Source: an uncultured Erysipelotrichaceae bacterium
Lineage (GTDB): Bacteria > Bacillota_I > Bacilli_A > Erysipelotrichales > Erysipelotrichaceae
Assembly (NCBI GenBank): GCA_949289855.1
Contig: CASEPS010000036.1
Span: 2,066 to 34,154 of the forward strand
Reading direction: 5' to 3'
DNA length: 32,089 nucleotides
Shown here one piece after another: positions 7,801-15,297 of this stretch (positions within the stretch are counted from its first letter, which is position 1; every line of letters starts with the position of its first letter). The position numbers and the translations under genes were made by a program. The notes beneath the pieces were generated by a model that was not told the origin of the DNA, did no database searches, and saw nothing but the letters and a program-made list of their open reading frames with translations.

Positions 7801-9386
7801 ACATAATGAACAGAACTCTCCTCATGTCCCTCCATCTGCCTTTGCAATAAACCATTCAGCCGTGACAACACTTCTCTTCTTTCATTCTCATTACCGGCAA
7901 CATAGCGCACCATGCCATCTTCACTGCATACATGTGGGAACCAGCGCATATACGACCAGTTCGTACGCTTTTCATCATAGAGGAAGACAAACTTCACATC
8001 CGTATAACAATGCAATGCGGCAAGCTGTACAACCATCACCTGTAACAAATCATTACATAACCACACATCCCCGGTTACCCCAAACAAATGATTATGGGCA
8101 AGGTCAAGACACACCGGCACCTGGTGCATGGTCATAAACTGCTGTTTGATTTCCAGTGGCTTGTCTAACAATGAATCGCTGACAAGAGAAAACTTCTTCT
8201 CTGGTACTTTGATCTCCACCTGGAAAGGCTGATCACCAAGACCTACCCTTACAAACAGGAAGTCATGCTGGGAGGCATTACGATTCCATAACTCCTGTGT
8301 CTTCTGGTTATATTGCAAAACAACAGAAGAAGGAGGATACATGAGATTCATCGCCGAAACATTCATCTGGAACTGGCTTCGCAACAACTCACTCTTCTCC
8401 ATGAGGTAATTGGAATAAGCATTGAAACGCGTCGTCTCTTCTTCAATACTCTCCTTGCGGGCATAGTTCATGTTCAACACTGCCCACAACGCACCAATAA
8501 TCGCTGAACCAACCGCTGTGATAATACCGGTATACATAAAGACACCGGACATCCCACCAGACAATGTTGTCGCAATAGCCGCCAATGCAAAACCAAGGCA
8601 CATCGGAATCGCCATGGTAAACGCAGGACCAATGACCATATAAGCCGGCTTTTCCTTATGTTTCTCCATTTCCGGTGGTCCTTCAATCTCCACCGTTTCC
8701 TGATAAAGCTGTGGAAACACACGAGGCGAACGGTTGAAGAACTGCTCTTCATGGACATGTTCCTGTTCATCATCCGCCACATCACTCATCTGCACTTCTT
8801 CCATACCATGCACAGAAAGCGTTCCACAACTGTTATGGACTAACAGCACATTGCCCATGAAAACAAGATGCAGACCAAACACATGAATGTGGTCCCCAAA
8901 GGAAAGACGCCTTTCCCTGCTCATGCGCATATGGTTGACAAAAATACCATTAGCACTACCATCCACCACATACCACGCTCCATTCACATACCGCAGTTCT
9001 CCATGGTGGGCAGATAACAAACCCGCAAAGTCATAGGCAATGGCATTGTCCGCTTCCCTGCCAAAGGAAATACGGCGCATACCGGCAAGGTTGTACTTGC
9101 GCATGGACACAAACTTCCGCTTTCCTTCAGACACAATGAGAAACAGCTCCATGTCACCACTTCTCACAATAAGAATGTCACCCTGGACAAGCTTATGTGA
9201 ACTGACATTCTCCCGCTTGAAAACAACCTGGTAGTCATGCCGGGCTGAGATATACCACCCATCTGTCCTGTTTTCAAAACATAGCGAAAGACGGTTATGA
9301 TCAAAAGCAGCCACATATTCACTATGTACCGTATCCGGAAGACTGATCTCTTCACATATTTTCTGGTTATAGGCAATCAGTAACAT
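4809..9386 (-). CDS. essC: EssC/YukBA-type T7SS motor: FHA domains plus three FtsK/SpoIIIE ATPase domains
   Basis: About 1525 residues, the size and layout of Bacillota EssC. The N-terminus holds two FHA-type modules (about 1-90 and 100-185; the second has SFGR, SAHH and an NG pair). Two membrane helices follow near 250-310, then three FtsK/SpoIIIE ATPase domains. Walker A motifs are GTTGSGKS (about 692), GMAVSGKS (about 1020) and GASGSLKT (about 1306). Walker B regions are IIIDEF, VVIDNYD and ICIDDMY, so only the first keeps the acidic pair DE, as expected if it is the main catalytic domain. ATG at 9386 is preferred because GGGGG lies seven bases upstream; the frame also opens with TTG at 9392. 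It powers export of WXG100-type substrates through the membrane. FHA proteins lie directly upstream. Confidence 0.97.
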   Translation of the reverse strand: MLLIAYNQKICEEISLPDTVHSEYVAAFDHNRLSLCFENRTDGWYISARHDYQVVFKRENVSSHKLVQGDILIVRSGDMELFLIVSEGKRKFVSMRKYNLAGMRRISFGREADNAIAYDFAGLLSAHHGELRYVNGAWYVVDGSANGIFVNHMRMSRERRLSFGDHIHVFGLHLVFMGNVLLVHNSCGTLSVHGMEEVQMSDVADDEQEHVHEEQFFNRSPRVFPQLYQETVEIEGPPEMEKHKEKPAYMVIGPAFTMAIPMCLGFALAAIATTLSGGMSGVFMYTGIITAVGSAIIGALWAVLNMNYARKESIEEETTRFNAYSNYLMEKSELLRSQFQMNVSAMNLMYPPSSVVLQYNQKTQELWNRNASQHDFLFVRVGLGDQPFQVEIKVPEKKFSLVSDSLLDKPLEIKQQFMTMHQVPVCLDLAHNHLFGVTGDVWLCNDLLQVMVVQLAALHCYTDVKFVFLYDEKRTNWSYMRWFPHVCSEDGMVRYVAGNENERREVLSRLNGLLQRQMEGHEESSVHYVIFCSHPDLLEDEPFARYFYQEEGPENMTLVLFASYAAQLPNVVSCMVSLSRNVGLFTKTVGENVEFSSFVMDKVDSEETEAFARRLSSIHVKEERKVSDMPDSLSFLSMYNVHSVKDLDIAGRWRRSRTDESLRALLGIKTGGVPCYLDVHEKYHGPHGLVAGTTGSGKSELLETYILSLAVNFSPEDVSFFLIDFKGAGMANLFKDLPHVAGVISNLSGTQIERAMISIRSENTRRQRLFARYGVNHIDQYTKLYKNREALERVPHLFIIIDEFAELKKQEGGFMSQLISVAQVGRSLGVHLILATQRPNGTVDDNIRSNARFRLCLRVQDRQDSNDMIHKPDAAYLSLAGRCYLQVGNDEVFDLFQTGYSGAIYDEGHTSYSTSLIGRDGMPCVIMPKQVTGERQMTELEALVKEIAHVAKENGYAKSPALWLEPLSKRLDYETLEKCHTNEVGRDIAVTIGLYDDPHHQSQLPLSINFNKSGHFAVCGMAVSGKSTLLETMVYGLVNTYRADEVNLYLIDYSSNRLSSFVHSPQVGGCMHEESEERTDKFFHYMNGLLDERKKELAGGTWSAYCKDGRRLPAVIVVIDNYDGFREKTDDRYEKVLMRILREGTSRGVFLVLSASGFSMHAIPMRMADNIRMVVSLEQQDRFKYMDVLRCGHLDLLPEKNTRGRGLVKVEDKVLEFQSAIVFADCDEYERSMAIEKAMDKLCEGYTGKCAPRIPEIPENRDFDSLEKDERYQAMLAENTLLPYAWKKDDASVFGVDARYNYAYMVYGASGSLKTNALRVMMHSACAKKARLVVIEKGGVHRLKKEAERCHALYISDDASLFAWIRDELTPLFKERNAKKNALLEDGLSEERVAAKMGEEELVVICIDDMYSFLQQVYSPEEGVGKMNARMENFAEKGSLHNIVFVCGVNTKDMSLCSGYRLFQLMSAYETGVVQGRDERNVLHFENVTRDALKKVFSRGEGYASVDGKEGTGTAVVVPLVGGNI

Positions 9387-9388
9387 AC

Positions 9389-9895
9389 TCAAACCCCCGT
9401 CATATCAAACCAATACGGCACGACATGAAACCGTACTCCACCTGTTTCCAATACATCTTTTTCTTTCAGCTCTGCCCCATCGATCCGATAGCGCTTCATA
9501 CCACTGATGATATATGTTCCATTACCAGAACCTTCATCTTTGACATAGAGCTTTCCATTTACACCATACAGCACACAATGAGAAGCAGACACAAGCTCTG
9601 CGTCTACTGTCACATCACTGGTCAGACCACTCCTGCCAAAATGAATGGCAAATGATGGATCAAGGACAACTTCCTTCATCCCACCATCATAGAAACGCAA
9701 GATGACAAGCAGTTTCCATCGTCCATCTCCTGCATCATTTCCCCGTATCTTTCCATTGAGCACTTCTTCCTTGATGAGACGTGCCGCCGCAAGACGCCGC
9801 ATCTCATCTCTTTTCTTTTGCTTTCTTCCAATCACCACAACAACGATCAATGCGCCAATCACATTGATCAGAAGAAACAACAGATAGAAAACCAT
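9389..9895 (-). CDS. Membrane-anchored FHA-domain protein
   Basis: 168 residues with an N-terminal membrane helix (about 3-22), a basic segment (RKQKKRDEMRR), and a C-terminal FHA domain from about 60 on. The binding residues are present: Gly87-Arg88, Ser103-x-x-His106 and Asn125-Gly-Thr127. It sits between another FHA gene and EssC, two bases from the EssC start. It probably sits on the inner membrane face and could recruit a phosphorylated kinase or EssC partner. Together with the genes at 2343 and 9899 it forms a set of three helix-plus-FHA proteins that are only distantly alike. Confidence 0.9.
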   Translation of the reverse strand: MVFYLLFLLINVIGALIVVVVIGRKQKKRDEMRRLAAARLIKEEVLNGKIRGNDAGDGRWKLLVILRFYDGGMKEVVLDPSFAIHFGRSGLTSDVTVDAELVSASHCVLYGVNGKLYVKDEGSGNGTYIISGMKRYRIDGAELKEKDVLETGGVRFHVVPYWFDMTGV

Positions 9896-9898
9896 ATA

Positions 9899-10378
9899 TC
9901 ACCCTACCGGTATATGTGCGATATTCATAATCCGGAACCGGCTGTAACCAATACCGATTTCATCCCCACTGCGCACATAACACGGCCTTTCATCCAAACT
10001 CTTTCCATTGAGCATCGTCGCATTACTGACAGATAAATTTCGTAACACAACACCTTCCCTTGTCACAAACAAGGCACACTGCTCACGGGAAATATAACTT
10101 TCCGTACCAATGGACAATGTCCCGGTCACATCAAAGTCATTGACCGTTCTGCCAAGCACAAGCCTCTGCCGGAACACTTTGCGAAATACCTGTCCATTGA
10201 CAATATTCACAAGATCAATCTGCCAGTACCCACCACTTGGGGCAAGCAATTGTTCAGTACTCATCTTCCGCTTTCTTTTCTTCGGTTCAGGCTGATACAC
10301 TCTTACAGCAACTAACAATGCCACAAGGATGGGCACAGCCATCATCACAAACACATACATAATCTGTAATACAATCAT
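9899..10378 (-). CDS. Membrane-anchored FHA-like protein with altered binding site
   Basis: 159 residues: a membrane helix (about 6-25), a strongly basic stretch (PKKRKRKM), then an FHA domain (about 50-159). Gly76-Arg77, Ser97, Asn119-x-Thr121 and Asn124-Gly125 are kept, but the structural His of the SxxH motif is Gln100 (SREQ). Binding may be weakened, although that His is mainly structural. The start has GGAGGAGC directly upstream. The downstream FHA gene begins after three bases. Role inferred from context: a scaffold near EssC. Confidence 0.87.
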   Translation of the reverse strand: MIVLQIMYVFVMMAVPILVALLVAVRVYQPEPKKRKRKMSTEQLLAPSGGYWQIDLVNIVNGQVFRKVFRQRLVLGRTVNDFDVTGTLSIGTESYISREQCALFVTREGVVLRNLSVSNATMLNGKSLDERPCYVRSGDEIGIGYSRFRIMNIAHIPVG

Positions 10379-10390
10379 GTGCTCCTCCTT

Positions 10391-11872
10391 CTAAAACATC
10401 GAATAGCCTTCTACGCCATCATTTCTGATAAAGAATTTTCCATGGTCAATCGCACCAACCAACCAGTAGTCACCAATGATTTCTTGTTTGACTTCTACAA
10501 CCACATCAGAAATTCCAGGTACCTGAATAGTTACTTTTGCCTTTGCTTCACCAAACGTACCGTCACCTTCAATACGATGTACATAAAATGCATACCTGTC
10601 AGCTTCATCCACAATGGTTGTCACATCCCGTACAACGCTACCTGTATCTGTTATTTCCCTGTACGCAACTGTTTCTCCACCGACACCAGTAATTTCACCC
10701 GTATCCTTTGTACTTCCATCTTCACCAAGGTTAAGCGCCACAAGCTCAGAAATGAGTTCCACTTCCTCTGATTCCCATTCCAGAATGATGAAAATATCAT
10801 CCAGTGGCTTTGTCAGCGGCACAGTGAGTCCCTCATAGATTGTGCCATCCTTTGCGGCACGCAATGGCCATTCAGAGGTGTATGCATCTTTTTTAAACTC
10901 AACGTAGAAATACCTATCACATTCCAGATTCATCTGAAACTCACCATTATCATTCGAAGAAAGTTCCAGGTACTTCTGTCCACTGTTATTATGACCACGG
11001 TAGACAGTCATTGAAACATTCCCTATCACCTCTCCTGTGAGATAATCCGTTGTTACTCCAGTACAAAGAATGGTTTCTTTCTCTTCCTCATCTTCGTCTT
11101 CCTCATTCTCTTCATCCTTTTCCTCATCTATTTCATCCAATGAAGGAATCAATTCGTTATAGGAAGAAGAAGTAATCATCCCATCTTCCAAAGCAATCGA
11201 TATCTTCATATCTTCATAAAGAAAGACAACCATCTCACCATGTTCAGAATCATTGCGCATACGCAACCGTTCAAGTCGCATATCTTCAAGCAATGAAGCA
11301 TCAAATGCCTCATCTGCCTTAAACAATGTCAGCACATCATCCACCGCAATAACCTCTGGAACACCCGCTTCATCAAAGGTAATCTTTGCGTCAAGTCCAT
11401 CAAACCTTGCCTCACGTCTGCCATCACTTCTTCCATATCGTTCTTCATAGTCCTCTTCACGATATGTTGAAAACATAGATAACAACGTTCTGTTCAAAGA
11501 CACACCATCCACTTCAATAACAGTTTCATCCTCTTCCACAAGACGGTTTAACATCACCCGTATCTGTGCGCTCTTTGTGCGGACATAGCCATCTTCCAAT
11601 ACATCAATGGCAAGTAAGAGGTCACCATTCATTTCATAGATTTCTGCCAATCCTAAATACGCATCCACATTGTCCGGATCTTTCTCAATCGCTTCCTGGT
11701 AAGCAAGCACAGCATTTTCATAGTCTCCTTCTTCTACAAGGTTTTCAGCTTCCTGTATTGACCTTGTATATTGGGCAGAAGAAGAGAGCAGGAAGACGGA
11801 AGTGATGGCTATAGCTACTACCAAAACAGAAATGATTGCTGTTATGAGAATCACTAACTTCTTCTCCTTCAT
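10391..11872 (-). CDS. One-helix TPR protein with CarboxypepD_reg-like domain (paralogue 1)
   Basis: 493 residues. A cytoplasmic KEKK start, one membrane helix (about 6-30), then extracytoplasmic TPR units (about 34-105; GDYENAVLAYQEAIEKDPDN). A mixed domain of unknown type follows, then a very acidic linker (EEKDEENEEDEDEEE), a carboxypeptidase-regulatory-like beta sandwich (VTTDYLTGEVIGNVSMTVYRG) and a C-terminal domain ending near VGAIDHGKFFIRNDG. ATG at 11872 has AAAGGAGG upstream; a longer start at 11893 overlaps that site. Residues 1-65 are nearly identical to the next gene, showing duplication, while the C-terminal halves differ. A binding or structural role outside the membrane is likely; no enzyme motif is seen. 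Confidence 0.88.
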   Translation of the reverse strand: MKEKKLVILITAIISVLVVAIAITSVFLLSSSAQYTRSIQEAENLVEEGDYENAVLAYQEAIEKDPDNVDAYLGLAEIYEMNGDLLLAIDVLEDGYVRTKSAQIRVMLNRLVEEDETVIEVDGVSLNRTLLSMFSTYREEDYEERYGRSDGRREARFDGLDAKITFDEAGVPEVIAVDDVLTLFKADEAFDASLLEDMRLERLRMRNDSEHGEMVVFLYEDMKISIALEDGMITSSSYNELIPSLDEIDEEKDEENEEDEDEEEKETILCTGVTTDYLTGEVIGNVSMTVYRGHNNSGQKYLELSSNDNGEFQMNLECDRYFYVEFKKDAYTSEWPLRAAKDGTIYEGLTVPLTKPLDDIFIILEWESEEVELISELVALNLGEDGSTKDTGEITGVGGETVAYREITDTGSVVRDVTTIVDEADRYAFYVHRIEGDGTFGEAKAKVTIQVPGISDVVVEVKQEIIGDYWLVGAIDHGKFFIRNDGVEGYSMF

Positions 11873-11927
11873 TTCCGTCCTCCTTTCTTGCATTCATTAG
11901 AATTTGTTATTTATTTGTGATGCATAG

Positions 11928-13373
11928 TTATGCATATGATTCGCTGATCTCTATTTCACCTTCCGTAGTAGACGTAAATATAAACCAATATCTGCAAGCC
12001 CTTCCTGGCTCTGGTGTGAATATTTGTTCCGGTTGACCAGGTATACGTAAGATCACTCTGATATGTCCATCTGATGGGACACTTCCATCCTTGAAATTCA
12101 CTCTGTACCCACAAGGCCTTTTTCTATCCATCATTCGTATGATTTCCCTTGTGACAGATCCCTCATTTTCTATGAATTTATAGTCAACTTCTTCCCCATT
12201 CATTCTCCATTTTGAGCCAACCTTTTCCAGACCAAACCAATCACTAGCACACCCTATAGTTGATGTCACTGAGTCGGCACCAACATTTTTCTCCAGTACT
12301 ATTTCTATTTCATCAGATTCCCTATGGAGTCTCACTAATCCAAGATCTTCCTCATCTGAAAAAAAGCGAAAAATCAGATTCAGTTTGCATTTATATTCAC
12401 CTTTCTCCAGCAAGGCATAACAATTCATGTTTTTCTCAACTGAGATTGTAAAATTCCCATTTGAATCCGAAGATAACGTATTTATTACAGAACCGTTCTG
12501 TATCGAGCCTTTATAAATTGTGATCGCTACATTTCCAATTACCGCTCCATTGTCCATAGCCACAGTCTGTCCAGTGAACACTCTCATGCTTGTATTTTCT
12601 GCAGCTGCTGTTTCCTCTGGTTCTTCCTCTTCTTTCTCTATAGAAAGAGGAATAATCATGTTATAGGAATCACTTGTCACCTCATCATCTTCCAAGGCAA
12701 TTGTCACTTCTGTACCATTGCTTTCAAAGATGACCATCTCTCCATGACTTGCACTACTTGTTGTCCGATAGTTTCCAGATAACATCTCATCCAGTTCTTC
12801 TATTGGAATTGGTTCACTTCTATTGAAAAGTGTTAGTACATCATCCAGATGTATTTCTGTTGGTATGCCATCTTCATCAAAGCGTATCTCTGCATCCAGT
12901 CCATCAAACCTTGCGTTCCTTCTTCCATCACTTCTGCCATATGTTTCTTCATAATCTTTTTCTTTATACGTAGAAAACATATTCAGCAGTTCCTGGTTAA
13001 AGGCTAATGTTTGTGAACTGACAGTTTCTTCTGTTTCCACCATGCAGTTTAACAGTACTTTGATCTGAGCACTCTTTGTACGTGCATAACCTTGTTCAAG
13101 AGTCTGAATGGCTAATGATATCTCACCACTCTTTTCGTATACATTTGCCAAGCCAAGATATGCCTCTACATTATCAGGATCTTTCTCAATGGCTTCCTGG
13201 TAGGCAAGAATCGCATTTTCATAGTCTCCTTCTTCTACAAGGTTTTCAGCTTCCTGTATTGACCTTGTATAAGAAGCAGAGGGAGAAAGCAGGAAGACGG
13301 AAGTGATGGCAATAGCTACTACCAAAACAGAAATGATTGCTGTTATGAGAATCACTACTTTCTTTTCCTTCAT
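11928..13373 (-). CDS. One-helix TPR protein (paralogue 2)
   Basis: 481 residues with the same layout as its neighbour: KEKK, membrane helix (about 6-30), TPR units (about 34-105), a conserved segment YEETYGRSDGRRNARFDGLDAE, a Glu-rich linker, a beta-sandwich segment (GAVIGNVAITIYKGS) and a C-terminal domain. The final third has diverged: the shared AIDHGK ending is replaced by a region with several Trp and Cys (IGCASDWFGLEKVGSKW, PGRACRYWF). The ribosome site and first 65 codons match paralogue 1 almost base for base. It may present a different binding surface from the same stalk. Confidence 0.88.
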   Translation of the reverse strand: MKEKKVVILITAIISVLVVAIAITSVFLLSPSASYTRSIQEAENLVEEGDYENAILAYQEAIEKDPDNVEAYLGLANVYEKSGEISLAIQTLEQGYARTKSAQIKVLLNCMVETEETVSSQTLAFNQELLNMFSTYKEKDYEETYGRSDGRRNARFDGLDAEIRFDEDGIPTEIHLDDVLTLFNRSEPIPIEELDEMLSGNYRTTSSASHGEMVIFESNGTEVTIALEDDEVTSDSYNMIIPLSIEKEEEEPEETAAAENTSMRVFTGQTVAMDNGAVIGNVAITIYKGSIQNGSVINTLSSDSNGNFTISVEKNMNCYALLEKGEYKCKLNLIFRFFSDEEDLGLVRLHRESDEIEIVLEKNVGADSVTSTIGCASDWFGLEKVGSKWRMNGEEVDYKFIENEGSVTREIIRMMDRKRPCGYRVNFKDGSVPSDGHIRVILRIPGQPEQIFTPEPGRACRYWFIFTSTTEGEIEISESYA

Positions 13374-13398
13374 TTCCGCCCTCCTTTCTTTCCTTTAC

Positions 13399-14931
13399 TT
13401 ACTTGGATGCTGCAGTTGTAGAACCATATGCATCGTTATGGATTGTCAGCTTGCCATGATCAATGGCCGCTACACGCCATACTTCACCATCAAAGTTTGT
13501 TGGAATAGACACAACCTGTGGTGCAGCACCAGGCATATAGATAGTGACAGTAGCACCACTGGAATTGATGTCTCCTGTTCCAAGGTAGTCCACAACAGAG
13601 AATGTATACTCACCATTCAGGTCATAGAGTGTTGTTGTCTCTGGTCCTAAACCATCCACATCATCCAGATCAAGTTCCGCAATGATTTCTCCATCATCAC
13701 CTGTACTTGTTCTCGAATAGTAACTTGTGAGAACCTCTTCACCTGCATCTGTTTCACCCATCAGGTAGGAATCCAGGTCTCTCGGATATGTACCCCATTC
13801 AAGAACAATGCGTACTTCACCTTCCGCAACTGACTTTGTAATGGTGAAATCTTCTGTCGTTGTCTTTGTATATGTGCCGATATACACTTCCTTGAATACT
13901 GGTTCATACCCATCTGCTTCAATTTCGAACATATACTGACCAGCTGGAAGGTCTACTTCATACATACCACCCGCATCAGTATCAAACTCCGCAACAGCAG
14001 GACCTGTTTCCGCAGTACCTTCACGCACTGTGACATGTACATTGCCGACAAAACCACCTGTCTGCGCATCAATGATAAAACCTGTTAACAAGACATCTGT
14101 GAATGATTGCCTGTCTTCAACAGAAGGCACAATCTCATTCCATGACTCTGAAGTAATTGTTCCACTTTCATCACAGGCAATGGTTACCTGTGCATCCGCA
14201 TAGGTAAAGGTAATCACTTCACCATGTTCACTGTCACTGCCTCTTGCAAGGTCATAGAGTCCCATAACAGGCAGGTCATTGTAGGTAACTGATGTAGCTG
14301 TACCAAAGAGTTGCAGAATGTTGTCCATGGTAATCGATGTTGGCACAGCATCATTGTCTACAATTGTCGCACTGACCGCATCAGGCTGACTGGATGTATT
14401 CGAGAAAGTAATATCCGCATCCATGCCAGTGACACGTACTGTAACAGAACCATCTCTGTTACCACTCTTGTCTTCTATGCCATAACGGGTAGAGTAGTCA
14501 CGGTAACTGTAAGCAGAAATGACATCGAAAATACCATTATTGATCGAAGCTGCTGCTTCACTCTTCTCGCCATCTTCTCCACCTTGTAATTCAAGCAATC
14601 TGTTCAACGCAACCTTGATCTGCAGGCTGTCAGTTCTCAAGTACCCAGCCTGTAAAAGATTGATAGCACTGCTTACCTCATTATTAGACTCATACAAATT
14701 GGCAAGACCAAGGTAAGCCTCTACATTCTCAGGATCCTGATCAATGGCTTCCTGGTAGGCAAGAACCGCATTGTCATAGTCTCCTTCTTCCACAAGCTTT
14801 TCTGCTTCATTGATCTTGCGGGAATACACATTTGATGGAGAAAGCAGGAAGGCAATCGCAACAGCTGCCGCAATGACCACAAGGGATATACCCGCTGCCA
14901 ATCCATAAATCCACTTTTTCTTCTTTTTCAT
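13399..14931 (-). CDS. One-helix TPR protein with CarboxypepD_reg and DUF2135-like domains (paralogue 3)
   Basis: 510 residues, the most complete of the trio. KKKKK start, membrane helix (about 8-30), TPR units (about 35-110), the YxxRYGIEDKSGNRDGSV segment, then a clear carboxypeptidase-regulatory-like domain (FIIDAQTGGFVGNVHVTV to AGQYMFEIEADGYEP, about 280-350). A DUF2135/YfaP-like domain follows (VRIVLEWGTYPRDLDSYL, DDVDGLGPETTTLYDLNGEYTFSVVDY), ending VAAIDHGKLTIHNDAY. AGGAGGGG precedes the start. It is more divergent from the other two than they are from each other, so it may be the older copy. The protein should sit on the outer face of the membrane as an adhesive or scaffold element. 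Confidence 0.9.
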   Translation of the reverse strand: MKKKKKWIYGLAAGISLVVIAAAVAIAFLLSPSNVYSRKINEAEKLVEEGDYDNAVLAYQEAIDQDPENVEAYLGLANLYESNNEVSSAINLLQAGYLRTDSLQIKVALNRLLELQGGEDGEKSEAAASINNGIFDVISAYSYRDYSTRYGIEDKSGNRDGSVTVRVTGMDADITFSNTSSQPDAVSATIVDNDAVPTSITMDNILQLFGTATSVTYNDLPVMGLYDLARGSDSEHGEVITFTYADAQVTIACDESGTITSESWNEIVPSVEDRQSFTDVLLTGFIIDAQTGGFVGNVHVTVREGTAETGPAVAEFDTDAGGMYEVDLPAGQYMFEIEADGYEPVFKEVYIGTYTKTTTEDFTITKSVAEGEVRIVLEWGTYPRDLDSYLMGETDAGEEVLTSYYSRTSTGDDGEIIAELDLDDVDGLGPETTTLYDLNGEYTFSVVDYLGTGDINSSGATVTIYMPGAAPQVVSIPTNFDGEVWRVAAIDHGKLTIHNDAYGSTTAASK

Positions 14932-14942
14932 TTGTTCCCCTC

Positions 14943-15176
14943 CTAAAACAACTGTGCACCTGCTTCAATTAACATCAGCAGGAAAATACCAGCCAGAATC
15001 ACAATGATAATCAGTAATAACAACTTGATATCCTTTAACAGATCCACCATTCTTGAAGTAGAACTGCGTGGGTTGACAATTGTCGTCGTCCCATTGAAAT
15101 ACGACTGTACACTTGTCCCACAATACGGACATACAGCGTTATTTCCGATTTCTCTATGACATACCGGACACTTCAT
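14943..15176 (-). CDS. Zinc-ribbon protein with one C-terminal membrane helix
   Basis: 77 residues. Two CxxC knuckles (Cys3/Cys6 and Cys16/Cys19) form a short zinc ribbon of the type found at the N-terminus of many Bacillota membrane proteins. A linker follows with a Thr/Ser-rich stretch (NGTTTIVNPRSSTSR), then one membrane helix (about 49-73). The linker threonines resemble the TTVL motifs in the FHA protease of this locus and are possible kinase targets; that is inference. It lies 12 bases ahead of the TPR trio and follows a 37-residue membrane protein. Function unknown. Confidence 0.82.
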   Translation of the reverse strand: MKCPVCHREIGNNAVCPYCGTSVQSYFNGTTTIVNPRSSTSRMVDLLKDIKLLLLIIIVILAGIFLLMLIEAGAQLF

Positions 15177-15180
15177 ACCA

Positions 15181-15294
15181 TCACCTCATCAATGCCTTCT
15201 TTTTGATATGCACAACGATCTGTACACCAACACCAACCCAAACACCAACGACCATCAATACAATTCCCGCTATCATCCATGCATTCATATCCAT
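15181..15294 (-). CDS. 37-residue single-helix membrane protein
   Basis: The frame reads MDMNAWMIAG, then a Val/Gly-rich hydrophobic helix (about 7-28), then IKKKALMR. It starts three bases after the kinase stop and ends four bases before the zinc-ribbon start, filling the only space between them. An alternative ATG lies at 15288. The helix plus positive tail is a typical small membrane protein, perhaps a partner of the kinase or of the zinc-ribbon protein. Confidence is limited by size. Confidence 0.6.
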   Translation of the reverse strand: MDMNAWMIAGIVLMVVGVWVGVGVQIVVHIKKKALMR

Positions 15295-15297
15295 CAC

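Noticed and set aside
4809-9392. TTG start for EssC
   Set aside because: It is only about two bases from the GGGGG site; ATG at 9386 has proper spacing.
11920-11935. 16-bp palindrome ATGCATAGTTATGCAT at the end of TPR paralogue 2
   Set aside because: Overlaps a stop codon, has no T run and no promoter nearby; likely chance in an A+T-rich gap.
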